Positions 17,615 through 26,022 of a stretch of DNA of 64,000 nt are shown one piece after another. The translations under genes and the position numbers were made by a program. The stretch lies in NCBI GenBank assembly GCA_041538025.1, contig JBGOEV010000003.1, forward strand, positions 1 through 64,000. Direction: 5' to 3'. The notes beneath the pieces are model-generated. The model searched no databases, was not told where the DNA came from, and saw only the letters and a program-made list of their open reading frames with translations. Source of the DNA: Thermosaccharophagus gerlachensis (GTDB lineage: Bacteria > Armatimonadota > Fervidibacteria > Fervidibacterales > Thermosaccharophagaceae). Position 1 is the stretch's first letter. Each line of letters begins with the position of its first letter.

Positions 17615-18769
17615 TTACCCGAAGCGCCCTCGTATGAATGAGTCAGTTCTTTCGTCTTTGGGGTTTTCAAACACTTGGCTTGTTGGACCAACCTCGATCA
17701 GTTCGCCATCAAGTATGAAGCCTGTTAGGTCTGCCACCCTTGAGGCTTGAAACATGTTGTGTGTCACAAGGACGATGGTCAGTTTTTTCTTCAGCTCAAG
17801 CATTAGCTCCTCAATACGGAGTGTTGAGGCTGGATCAAGCGCTGAACAAGGCTCATCAAGAAGCAGCACTTCTGGCTCAACTGCCAATGCCCTCGCAATG
17901 CATAGACGCTGCTGTTGCCCACCAGAAAGCGTAAATGCTGATTGGTGCAACTTATCCTTTACTTCCTCCCAGAGTGCAGCTTCCCTAAGTGCTCTCTCAA
18001 CTATTTCCGTTAACTGTCTCTTTTCCTTTACGCCATGTATTCTCGGACCATATGCTACATTGTCAAAGATGGACATAGGGAAAGGGTTTGGCTTCTGGAA
18101 AACCATCCCGACCTTCCTTCTCAACTCAACCACATTCATGGCTCTGTCATAGATGTTGACATCGTCAAGGAACACCTCACCTTTAACAACAGCGTTTGGG
18201 ATGAAATCGTTCATCCTGTTAAGGCAGCGTAGAAACGAGCTCTTGCCACATCCAGAAGGTCCTATGAATGCGAAGATGCATTTTTCTGGTATGTCAAGGT
18301 TGATGTTCTTAAGAGCCGGGCGCTCACCATAGTAAAGCCATAGATTCCTTATCCTGAATTTGGCTTTTGCCTCTTTGCTTAACTGCCTTAGCAGTTCCTC
18401 AACGCGTGCCTCAATTAAATCCCTTGTCCTTCTGTAAACTTCGATTGGAGAGCCAGTTGGGTCTGGTATATCCCATTCAACTCTGTATGGGATGTTGGTG
18501 AGCGAATCGGTGTCCATATCAAGCCCGACCGTTACAACTACATCGCTTCCTGTTATGTTCACATCGCTTAACCCTTTGGGGCATTGCTTGCTTATGTCAA
18601 TGCCTTTTTCCTTCATGACTTGGACAGCGTTCTGGTCAAGCTGACTTGAAGGGTTTAACCCAGCACTTGCCACTTCAAACATGTCACCACATGCTTCCCT
18701 AAAGAACGCTTCAGCCATTTGGCTCCTACATGAATTCCTTTCACATATGAAGACAACGCGTCTTTTCAT
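17615..18769 (-). CDS. pstB: Fusion of ArsC/LMW-phosphatase domain with PstB phosphate ABC transporter ATPase
   Basis: One 384-residue frame holds two complete proteins. Residues 1-130 are a low-molecular-weight phosphatase/arsenate reductase fold, with the P-loop C9-ERNS-C14-R15-S (CX5R) and the DPTG acid motif. Residues about 133-384 are a full-length PstB with Walker A GPSGCGKSS, signature LSGGQQQR, Walker B VLLLDEPCSALD and the switch His in VTHN. No ATG, GTG or TTG occurs in frame at the junction (DLIEARVEELLRQLSKEAKA), so separate translation of PstB is unlikely. The Cys pair of thioredoxin-coupled ArsC, in the loop after VVVT, is absent (GLDMDTDSL). The domain may therefore use another thiol system or be a protein phosphatase. 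GAGGTG precedes the ATG, 29 bases after pstA. Confidence 0.88.
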   Translation of the reverse strand: MKRRVVFICERNSCRSQMAEAFFREACGDMFEVASAGLNPSSQLDQNAVQVMKEKGIDISKQCPKGLSDVNITGSDVVVTVGLDMDTDSLTNIPYRVEWDIPDPTGSPIEVYRRTRDLIEARVEELLRQLSKEAKAKFRIRNLWLYYGERPALKNINLDIPEKCIFAFIGPSGCGKSSFLRCLNRMNDFIPNAVVKGEVFLDDVNIYDRAMNVVELRRKVGMVFQKPNPFPMSIFDNVAYGPRIHGVKEKRQLTEIVERALREAALWEEVKDKLHQSAFTLSGGQQQRLCIARALAVEPEVLLLDEPCSALDPASTLRIEELMLELKKKLTIVLVTHNMFQASRVADLTGFILDGELIEVGPTSQVFENPKDERTDSFIRGRFG

Positions 18770-18798
18770 CCTACTGCTTCACCTCACTAACAAATCTA

Positions 18799-19728
18799 TC
18801 AAACAACCTTCGGTCTGCTAATCTTGAGCCTCGCCCTTATCAGGATGGCAAGCAAATTTAGAACGAATGTTAAGAACAAAAGGATAAGCGCTGTTGCATA
18901 TTGCAATGGGAGCGTTGCTTCCACATCTGGCGATTGTGTTGCCATGACATAGATGTGATAGCCAAGGTGCATGAACTGGCTTGAAGGTGAGATTGACAAG
19001 CGAGGCAGATAGTAAGCTACACCGGTGAAAAGCAAAGGCGCTACCTCACCAGCTCCCCTGCTTATAGCCAAAATGGCTCCCGTGAGTATCCCACCCATAG
19101 CCTTTGGGACAACAACACGCCAGACAGTTTGCCACTTCGTTGCACCAAGTGCATAACTTGCGAGGCGCGCTTCCTCAGGTATTGAAGACAAAGCTTCCTC
19201 AGTCACTGTGATAACTACTGGCAGTGTCAAGATGGAAAGAGTGGCAGCAGCCCAAAGTAGGCAAGGCTGACCAAAAAGAAGTTCAGCGCCAATAAGCGCA
19301 TCAATCTTCTTACCGACAAACAGCACAAAGAATGCAAGCCCAAACATACCATAGATGATTGACGGGATGCCAGCAAGGTTTGAAATTGAAGCTCTTATTA
19401 GCTTTGTTAACATCGCCTCTCTTGGTGCATACTCGTGGAGGTAAATGGCGGTTAAAACGCCAGTAGGCATAACCATGAGTGTCATAAGGATGACCAAAAC
19501 AAAAGTCCCAAATATAGCTGGGAAGATTCCGCCACCCATCGCGCCCTGCTTTGGTGGCTGTGTCAAAAACTCCCATGTGATCTTCTTGTAGCCACCGATG
19601 AAAAGATCAGCGAAGATCACGAACAGCATCATTAGGATGATCAAAGTGGAAGCAAGGCTTAGACATGTAAGCATCAAATCACATATTTCAACATGCTTTA
19701 ATCCGTTGGCTCTTCTGGACAGCTTCAT
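18799..19728 (-). CDS. pstA: Phosphate ABC transporter permease PstA
   Basis: The roughly 309-residue polytopic protein has six membrane segments. The binding-protein-dependent permease signature region (EEALSSIPEEARLASYALGA, then TKWQTVWRVVVPKA) contacts the ATPase. The N-terminal half contains the PstA-type periplasmic loop ITWEFLTQPPK. I use the ATG at 19728 (MKLSRRANGL), which follows the pstC stop by one base. A longer in-frame start at 19803 would overlap pstC by 74 bases. With pstC and the PstB fusion it forms the membrane part of a high-affinity phosphate importer. The substrate-binding PstS and the regulator PhoU are not in the window. Confidence 0.92.
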   Translation of the reverse strand: MKLSRRANGLKHVEICDLMLTCLSLASTLIILMMLFVIFADLFIGGYKKITWEFLTQPPKQGAMGGGIFPAIFGTFVLVILMTLMVMPTGVLTAIYLHEYAPREAMLTKLIRASISNLAGIPSIIYGMFGLAFFVLFVGKKIDALIGAELLFGQPCLLWAAATLSILTLPVVITVTEEALSSIPEEARLASYALGATKWQTVWRVVVPKAMGGILTGAILAISRGAGEVAPLLFTGVAYYLPRLSISPSSQFMHLGYHIYVMATQSPDVEATLPLQYATALILLFLTFVLNLLAILIRARLKISRPKVV

Positions 19729-19729
19729 C

Positions 19730-20665
19730 TCATTCACCAGCAAACTTTCTTTGCAGGCTTGAGATAGCCAACTGCGAAAGCCAGTTAACCACGAAGCTGA
19801 CAATTAGCAAAATAGAGCCGATGAAGAAGAGCACATGATAATGTGAGCTTCCGACGACTGTCTCTGGTATTTCTGCAGCGACTGTGGCTGATAGCGTTCT
19901 TACCGAATGAAAGATGTTCCAATCGAGGATGGGCGCATTGCCTGTTGCCATGAGTGCTATCATTGTTTCTCCCCATGCCCTACCAAAGCTTAGGAGTGTA
20001 GCAGCAAGCAACCCTGGTGCTGCAGTTGGAATAACTACGTGCAGTGCTGTTTGCCACCTTGTAGCTCCAAGCGCCATGCTCGCTATGCGATAGCTCTCTG
20101 GAACATTGTGTATGGCTTCCTCGCAGAGTGTGAATGTTATTGGCACCACTGCTATTGATATCCCTATGCCACCAACTAAGGCATTTAACCTTGTTGGCGT
20201 AAACATCTCTTGAAGCCATGTATACTGGTAGGCGTGTGCCAACCACGATGCCACTTTTGTGAGGCAAAAGAAGCCTATCACAACGGATGGTATGCCAGCA
20301 AGCAGTTCTATGGTAGGCTTGATGAACTCGCGAAGTTTATCTGATGCCTTCTCGGAAACGAAGAGAGCAGAGAGCATGCCGAGTGGCAATGCTATGAGCA
20401 GGCTCACAAAGTTTATTTTGAGCGTCCCGACGATGAGTGGTAACAGCGAGTATTTTGGAGGCTCTGATATTGGTTGCCAGACTGTTTTGAGGAACAGTTC
20501 TCTCAAACTCGCCTCAGACTTCACAGCAGGATTGAAAAGCACAGCAAGACCTTCCTTCAGAATAAATAGCACTATGAGCACCATGAACAATATGCTCATG
20601 AGTGAGATGACAGCAATAAGCGTTTCACCTACGCGCTCGCAAAGGTTTGAGTATCTTCTCACCAT
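19730..20665 (-). CDS. pstC: Phosphate ABC transporter permease PstC
   Basis: The roughly 311-residue membrane protein has six segments. The permease signature is CEEAIHNVPESYRIASMALG followed by TRWQTALHVVIPTA. The loop with PISEPPKYSLLPLIVGTL is typical of PstC. The start is uncertain: ATG at 20665 (MVRRYSN) has AGGGTGG very close upstream, and a TTG at 20692 would add nine residues. A 160-base gap separates it from the FmdB-like gene; no Pho-box-like direct repeat was recognised there. It leads the pstC-pstA-pstB(fusion) group. Confidence 0.92.
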   Translation of the reverse strand: MVRRYSNLCERVGETLIAVISLMSILFMVLIVLFILKEGLAVLFNPAVKSEASLRELFLKTVWQPISEPPKYSLLPLIVGTLKINFVSLLIALPLGMLSALFVSEKASDKLREFIKPTIELLAGIPSVVIGFFCLTKVASWLAHAYQYTWLQEMFTPTRLNALVGGIGISIAVVPITFTLCEEAIHNVPESYRIASMALGATRWQTALHVVIPTAAPGLLAATLLSFGRAWGETMIALMATGNAPILDWNIFHSVRTLSATVAAEIPETVVGSSHYHVLFFIGSILLIVSFVVNWLSQLAISSLQRKFAGE

Positions 20666-20854
20666 GACCACCCTGTTGAAAGTATGTATCAAGTGCCAAT
20701 CCCATTTTGGATTTACAGTGCAACAGCATTGCTTAAACTCGGGTTATGCGGTTCATCCAAAAGCGCAAATGCATTTACAGAGACGCGATTGGATTTGAGG
20801 AACGCAGTTTCCATTCGTCCAGCTCGCAGGATGCTACACAGCATATTTTGCAGT

Positions 20855-21082
20855 TCACTTTGAGGCAGGGCATGAACTACATGCGCTTGGTGAGGTCATC
20901 GTGCAAGATGAACATGCGCTTGAGCTACCCTTGCGCGGTATGAAGGCGTTGAATATGCGCTTCAAGTTTCTGCCACCACAGGAAGCACACACTAACTCCT
21001 TCTCATACTTATCTCTCTCCGAGATGCTACATTCAAGTTCTGTAACAGCACGGCAATCAAGACACTGGTATTCATAAATCAT
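20855..21082 (-). CDS. FmdB-family small zinc ribbon protein
   Basis: The 75-residue protein starts MIYEYQCLDC and has a second pair CASCGG. This C4 zinc ribbon is the hallmark of the FmdB/CxxC regulatory family. The tail is rich in Ser and Cys (CSSC, CSSCPASK) and could bind further metal. The biochemical role of the family is unknown; a regulatory role was suggested from the formamidase operon. GGAGGTG lies 8 bases before the ATG. A second FmdB paralogue with an acidic tail is encoded at 36490. Confidence 0.8.
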   Translation of the reverse strand: MIYEYQCLDCRAVTELECSISERDKYEKELVCASCGGRNLKRIFNAFIPRKGSSSACSSCTMTSPSACSSCPASK

Positions 21083-21176
21083 GCTTCTGCACCTCCGATC
21101 ATAGCAACAGCTTAGCCAAAGTGTATGTTAGCGCAATTGGGGCGCTTTGGAAAAACCTTCACTTGCCAAATACATT

Positions 21177-21836
21177 TCACCTCCCGAAGGCGATGACGAA
21201 GGCGTTCAGAAGAACATTCATTATGGCATGGATCGCAAACACAGGTATGAATGAATTGCATTGCCATGCTATAACGCCTGCCATCACGCCCCCGGGCAAT
21301 GCCGATATGAATTCAATTTGCGGTTTGCCAACATGGGCTAACCAAAATGGGATTGCTTGGATCAGTATCGCCAAAGCACCGAATCTGCGTTTCATCACGA
21401 AAAGCATGAAGCCACGAAACAAGAACTCCCACCCAAAGAAGTAAATCGTCATACCGAGAGCAAACTTTATGAATGCTGGCAAGCTCTCCTTAGCAGGGGT
21501 GTAGAATGGGTAATATGCTTGGAACTGTTCCATGTGGGCACATGCTATGAGTAGTGGGAGCATGAAGATTGTTGCAATAGCTATCCATACAAGGGCGCAT
21601 CTTCCATTCCCTACTTGGAATCCGACATCACTCCAATTCCACCCACACGCTTTAGCGAAAGCTAATGGCAACACCAAACATAGAAGCGTGTTGAAAGCCA
21701 CATAAATGTCAAACTGCGAATCCCTATCAATGGGTGATGTGACTGAAACGGTTACAAGAATTAAGGCGCAAGTAATCATCAAAGCTACCTGCCAACCCTC
21801 TCCGAGCCACTGAGTGTTTTGGCGCCCTGTTTTCAT
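21177..21836 (-). CDS. CPBP-family intramembrane metalloprotease homologue
   Basis: The 219-residue protein has about six to seven membrane segments. CPBP (Abi, Rce1-like) motifs are visible: motif 1 as WEFLFRG near residue 115 (the usual first Glu of EExxxR is Trp), motif 2 FWLAHVG, and motif 3 HAIMN near the C-terminus. Motif 1 variants starting with W are seen in part of the family, so activity is plausible but not certain. It starts 9 bases after the diadenylate cyclase gene with AAGGGTG upstream, so the two are probably co-transcribed. Members include bacteriocin-immunity-type proteins and CAAX-like proteases; the substrate is unknown. Confidence 0.8.
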   Translation of the reverse strand: MKTGRQNTQWLGEGWQVALMITCALILVTVSVTSPIDRDSQFDIYVAFNTLLCLVLPLAFAKACGWNWSDVGFQVGNGRCALVWIAIATIFMLPLLIACAHMEQFQAYYPFYTPAKESLPAFIKFALGMTIYFFGWEFLFRGFMLFVMKRRFGALAILIQAIPFWLAHVGKPQIEFISALPGGVMAGVIAWQCNSFIPVFAIHAIMNVLLNAFVIAFGR

Positions 21837-21845
21837 GTTGGAGGC

Positions 21846-22790
21846 TTACACCCTTGGGCGTTCAATCTCCATCACTATCCTCCCACCTTTGAATATTCGC
21901 ACCGTCCCAGTTGATGCAGAGACAGTTATTGCGGTAGCTTTTGTTACAGCCGTTATGCTCGCAGCTGCTACATGTCTTGCTCCCAACCCCATCGGGACTT
22001 CTACCTTTAGCACACCAGGTTGGATGTAAGCGCCGGCAGACTCAATCACGCCGTCGCCTCTCACAATGAACGCACCATCAATTGAACTGAACTCCTTTAT
22101 CGTCTCCGTAAGCTGTGGGTTGAGCACATTCCTAATGCTTTCATCATACCCAGCAAATGGGTTAAGCACAAGCTGTGTCACATATCCTTTCACATTCTCG
22201 TAATCTCCGATGACGAACATAGTCCCAACAGGTCTTCCCTCGCGCCCTTCAACTGCAAGCTGTATCGCTATTTCAACGAGCTGTTCAAATACCTCTGGCT
22301 TGATATCTTCACCAAGGAGCTCAATCCCTGGTGTGAACAGCTCAAACTCATCTTTGACCGAGATAAGCATGAGCGTGTCTAAGTGCAGTGATTTTGGTTG
22401 CCCAGTCAAGCAAATGAGCGTATCATCAGCATCAATCAAGCCTTTAGCCAGAGCAAGAAGCACCGCAACTTTAATTTGTCCAAGCCTCGTTAGGTTAATG
22501 CTGGGGAGGTCTACAAATTTTGCAAACTTGCTCCTTATATCATCGGTGAGCAAATCCTCATCTGCTGCGAGTATGCAATTGCTTACATCTATAGCTCCTT
22601 CAACAATTGATATGAGTTCTGGCGAGCCAGCACAAACAAGCATAAACGATACGTTTGCATCCTTAGCTGCAGCTTTTGCAGCCCTGAGCAGTGAATGAGT
22701 TATTGATGAGACAGCTTCTTCCTTTTCAACAACCTTCAAAGGTTCTTGCTTCTTTAACTTTGCATCAGGGCGTTGTGCCTTCGCAGTCAT
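21846..22790 (-). CDS. Diadenylate cyclase (DAC domain, DacZ-like), makes c-di-AMP
   Basis: The C-terminal part (about residues 215-310 of 314) is a DisA_N/DAC domain. It has the DGAF motif followed by IVRGDGVIESAGAYI, then PMGLGARHVAAASITAVT and SASTGTVRIFKGG. DAC enzymes condense two ATP into cyclic di-AMP. The RHR triplet is RHV here, so one ligand is changed. The N-terminal roughly 200 residues form an alpha/beta domain without membrane segments or helix-hairpin-helix repeats. That excludes CdaA and DisA and resembles archaeal DacZ (pyruvate-kinase-C-like domain plus DAC). The ATG at 22790 is preferred, with AGAGGTG 6 bases upstream; the GTG at 22799 overlaps that site. Confidence 0.82.
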   Translation of the reverse strand: MTAKAQRPDAKLKKQEPLKVVEKEEAVSSITHSLLRAAKAAAKDANVSFMLVCAGSPELISIVEGAIDVSNCILAADEDLLTDDIRSKFAKFVDLPSINLTRLGQIKVAVLLALAKGLIDADDTLICLTGQPKSLHLDTLMLISVKDEFELFTPGIELLGEDIKPEVFEQLVEIAIQLAVEGREGRPVGTMFVIGDYENVKGYVTQLVLNPFAGYDESIRNVLNPQLTETIKEFSSIDGAFIVRGDGVIESAGAYIQPGVLKVEVPMGLGARHVAAASITAVTKATAITVSASTGTVRIFKGGRIVMEIERPRV

Positions 22791-22891
22791 GGCTAACACC
22801 TCTCATCGGTAACCTATTTGGAGCCTCCTTTCATTATGCATTCAATCTTGTTCGCAGATCTAATCTCCAAGGAGCGCTTTTTAAAATTCTT

Positions 22892-23030
22892 CATGCTACT
22901 GGCTTCAGCCAATAGTTAATCCTGTAGCACAGATTGTTTGCGATTACGCCATCAACTATGGAGCGAAGTCTGTAGCGTAGTTTGTTTTTCAGGTGCGCCA
23001 GCAGCTATGAGCTAAAGCCTATAGCATGGT
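22892..23030. repeat. Cluster of three small hairpins, REP-like, in the 417-base gap before valS
   Basis: Three 20-base imperfect palindromes lie about 50-60 bases apart: 22896-22915 (CTACTGGC-TTCA-GCCAATAG), 22956-22975 (CTATGGAG-CGAA-GTCTGTAG) and 23005-23024 (CTATGAGC-TAAA-GCCTATAG). Flanking words (catgctactggctt, catcaactatgg, caggtgc, atagcatgg) recur in the same order at 50245-50352. The remainder of the gap (22791-22891 and 23031-23207) shows no gene. No T-box element (AGGGTGG...ACCGCG type) was seen upstream of valS. Confidence 0.7.
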
Positions 23031-23207
23031 GGCTTATTTTGCACCGACAATGATAAAGAGAAGCATACAACACAGAGCCACGAATGTGGTTAAGAACCTT
23101 TCATTCCCAAAGCAAGGTGTGCTCACTGTTGAGCTTGATAGTGTAGCATAATGTTAGCAATGAACTTTTGAAGACAGCATGTCCTAAACGATATGTCCTG
23201 AGGCTTT

Positions 23208-25979
23208 ATGGAGGTGCGACCTTCTACGATGCCAAAGTTGGTTTTACCAAAGGCATACAGCCCTAAGGGGATTGAAGAGAAGTGGTATAGGTATTGGGAG
23301 AGCCAAGGATACTTTTATGCTGACGCAAACGATGAACGTCCCTCATATTGCATCACGATACCTCCACCAAATGTTACTGGCTCGTTGCATATGGGTCACG
23401 CTCTTAACCATACGATTCATGACATTGTGGTCAGGTGGCAGCGGATGCTCGGGAAAAACGTTCTTTGTCTGCCGGGAACAGACCATGCAGGGATAGCAAC
23501 ACAAGTTGTTGTTGAGAAGGAACTTGCCAAGGAAGGCAAAACGAGGCATGAGCTTGGGCGTGATAAGTTCCTTGAGCGTGTTTGGGAGTGGAAAGAGCAA
23601 TATGGCGGGTTGATATTACGCCAGTTAAGGATGCTCGGTTGCTCATATGATTGGCGCAGGGAACGCTTCACCATGGATGAGGGCTACGCGAGGGCAGTCT
23701 TGGTAACATTTGTTCAGTTAGCAAATGAAGGGTTGATTTATCGTGGGCACAGGGTGATCAACTGGTGTCCGAGATGCTTAACAGCATTAAGCGACCTTGA
23801 GGTTGAGCATCAAAGCAGGCTTTCAAAGCTTTGGTTCATACGCTATCCAGCTGTTGACGGCAGCTATGGTGTCGTTGTGGCAACAACTCGCCCTGAAACA
23901 ATGCTTGGTGATACTGCCGTTGCCGTTCACCCAAACGATGAACGCTACAAGCACCTTATTGGCTCAATGGTTGTCCTGCCATTGATGGACCGCATAATCC
24001 CAATAGTAGCCGATGAAGCTGTTGATCCCGAATTTGGGACTGGAGTTGTAAAGGTGACACCAGCTCACGATATGACTGACTTTGAGATAGGTGAGAGGCA
24101 TGGCTTGGAGAAGGTCATCGTCATTGATGAGTATGGGAGGATGACACAAAGCGCAGGCAAGTTCGCTTCAATGGATAGATACGAATGCAGGGATGCTGTC
24201 GTAAACGAGCTTGACAAGCTTGGCTTGCTCGTCAAAACAGAGGAATACGAAGTGCCACTTGCCTTATGCTATCGTTGTGGGACTGCCATAGAGCCGTTGC
24301 TTTCGGTGCAATGGTTTGTGCGCATGAAACCGCTTGCCGAGCTCGCTATAGAGGTGATACGCAGTGGTAGGATAAAGTATGTGCCAGAGCGCTTTGCAAG
24401 GATGAGCATTGAATGGCTTGAAGGGATTAAGGATTGGTGCATCTCAAGGCAGATATGGTGGGGACATCGTATACCAGCTTGGTATTGCATTAACTGTAAC
24501 GGTCAAAAAGTGCGTGAAGTGCGCTTGCCAACTGGTGAAATACGGGTTAAAGCCGATGCAGATGCTGTTTGGTTTGCCTCACTTGAACAACCAGAAGCAT
24601 GCCCAAGGTGTGGTAGCAAGGACATCCTTCAGGAAACCGATGTGCTTGATACATGGTTTAGCTCAGCAATATGGCCTCATGCTACATTGGGTTGGCCTGA
24701 AAGGACGAAGGAGCTTGAAGTGTTTTATCCGACGGATTTAATGATAACAGCAAGGGACATCCTTTACCTTTGGGTCGCAAGGATGATAATGACAGGGCTA
24801 AAGTTCGTTGGCGACATACCTTTTAGAACCGTTTATGTTCACCCGACAATACTCACAAGCGAAGGGAAGCGCATGAGCAAATCGCTCGGCACTGGAATAG
24901 ACCCGATTGACCTGATTGAGCGTTACGGTGCGGATGCTTTGCGCTTCGGGTTGATAATACAATGCGAGCTCGGTCAGGACATAAGGTTCAGTGAAGAGCG
25001 CTTAGACATGGCTAAAGATTTCGCAAACAAGGTGTGGAACGCTGCACGCTTTGTCTTGATGAACATTGATGAAGATGAGTTTAATGAGCTTCCAACTCGC
25101 TTTGAGTTCAGCGATGTCCGTCATCTTCTCACATTGCCAGATAGGTGGATAATCAGCAGGCTTCAGCGCACAATAATTGCTGTTAATGATTCGCTTGAGC
25201 AGTGCGAATTCGATAAAGCTGCTAAAGCAGTTTACGACTTCTTCTGGGATGAGTTTTGTGATTGGTATGTTGAAGCGAGCAAGTGCTCCCTCTCCTCTGG
25301 TGGTGAGCGTAGGAGAATAACGCAAATTGTGTTGTGCTATGTGCTTGAGTCATCGCTCAGGTTGCTTCATCCGTTCATGCCGTTCATCACTGAAGAGTTA
25401 TGGCAACATTTGCCACACGATGGTGAAAGCATAATGGTGGCATCTTTCCCGAAGCCGGATTTGGAAGCGATTGATGAAGAAGCTGAAAGCCTCATGAGCG
25501 AGCTGATGTGGCTCGTTTCTGCTACAAGGAGCATTAAATCCGAGATGGGCTTTCTAAATGTGCTTTGTGATGCATTTATCTTTGTCTCGCATGATGGGTT
25601 ACGTCAGGCTATAGAGCAGAACATGTGGTGGATAAGCTCGCTTGCGAGGTTGAAGGAAAGCAAGGTGTGCAGTTTCTCGGAGGAACGCCCAAGGCTTGCT
25701 GCTTCGGTTAGCAAGGAAGGCATTGAAGTCTGCATACCGTTGAGCGGGCTTGTAGATGCTGAAAGGGAGCTTGAGAGGTTGAACAAAGAGATTGAAAAAA
25801 CCGAAGCGGAGCTTGAGAGGGTAAGGAAGCGCCTTTTGAACGAGCAGTTCATTAAGAATGCTCCCCGTGATTTGATTGAATCGGAGAGGGAGAGAAGGGA
25901 TAGGCTTGAGGAACAAATCAAGAAGCTGCGTGAGCGTATCAAAATACTCATGGAATTGCGCTCAAGCATGAAGCAGTGA
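23208..25979 (+). CDS. valS: Valyl-tRNA synthetase
   Basis: The 923-residue class I synthetase has the HIGH motif as HMGH at 61-64 within PPPNVTGSLHMGH, and the KMSKS loop as RMSKS at 555-559. The CP1 editing domain lies between (GTGVVKVTPAHD, the valine/isoleucine/leucine editing signature). Cys pairs CYRCG and CPRCG suggest zinc sites in the insertion. An anticodon-binding domain and the C-terminal coiled coil of ValS (ELERLNKEIEKTEAELERV) complete the protein. It charges tRNA-Val with valine. The length is typical. The ATG at 23208 has TGAGG 4-5 bases upstream; ATG 23229, behind GGAGGTG, is an alternative start. Confidence 0.97.
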   Translation: MEVRPSTMPKLVLPKAYSPKGIEEKWYRYWESQGYFYADANDERPSYCITIPPPNVTGSLHMGHALNHTIHDIVVRWQRMLGKNVLCLPGTDHAGIATQVVVEKELAKEGKTRHELGRDKFLERVWEWKEQYGGLILRQLRMLGCSYDWRRERFTMDEGYARAVLVTFVQLANEGLIYRGHRVINWCPRCLTALSDLEVEHQSRLSKLWFIRYPAVDGSYGVVVATTRPETMLGDTAVAVHPNDERYKHLIGSMVVLPLMDRIIPIVADEAVDPEFGTGVVKVTPAHDMTDFEIGERHGLEKVIVIDEYGRMTQSAGKFASMDRYECRDAVVNELDKLGLLVKTEEYEVPLALCYRCGTAIEPLLSVQWFVRMKPLAELAIEVIRSGRIKYVPERFARMSIEWLEGIKDWCISRQIWWGHRIPAWYCINCNGQKVREVRLPTGEIRVKADADAVWFASLEQPEACPRCGSKDILQETDVLDTWFSSAIWPHATLGWPERTKELEVFYPTDLMITARDILYLWVARMIMTGLKFVGDIPFRTVYVHPTILTSEGKRMSKSLGTGIDPIDLIERYGADALRFGLIIQCELGQDIRFSEERLDMAKDFANKVWNAARFVLMNIDEDEFNELPTRFEFSDVRHLLTLPDRWIISRLQRTIIAVNDSLEQCEFDKAAKAVYDFFWDEFCDWYVEASKCSLSSGGERRRITQIVLCYVLESSLRLLHPFMPFITEELWQHLPHDGESIMVASFPKPDLEAIDEEAESLMSELMWLVSATRSIKSEMGFLNVLCDAFIFVSHDGLRQAIEQNMWWISSLARLKESKVCSFSEERPRLAASVSKEGIEVCIPLSGLVDAERELERLNKEIEKTEAELERVRKRLLNEQFIKNAPRDLIESERERRDRLEEQIKKLRERIKILMELRSSMKQ

Positions 25980-26022
25980 AGCTGTCGTTTTTCCTTCGGC
26001 ACTGCGTGAACACGATCGTAGG

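Noticed and set aside
20666..20854. Pho box upstream of pstC
   Set aside because: No CTGTCAT-type direct repeats are visible, so phosphate regulation cannot be supported from the sequence.
21846..22790. DisA or CdaA identity for the diadenylate cyclase
   Set aside because: There are no C-terminal helix-hairpin-helix domains and no membrane helices; the DAC domain is C-terminal.
22791..23207. T-box riboswitch upstream of valS
   Set aside because: No AGGGTGG-type T-box or specifier loop could be found; only the hairpin cluster is present.
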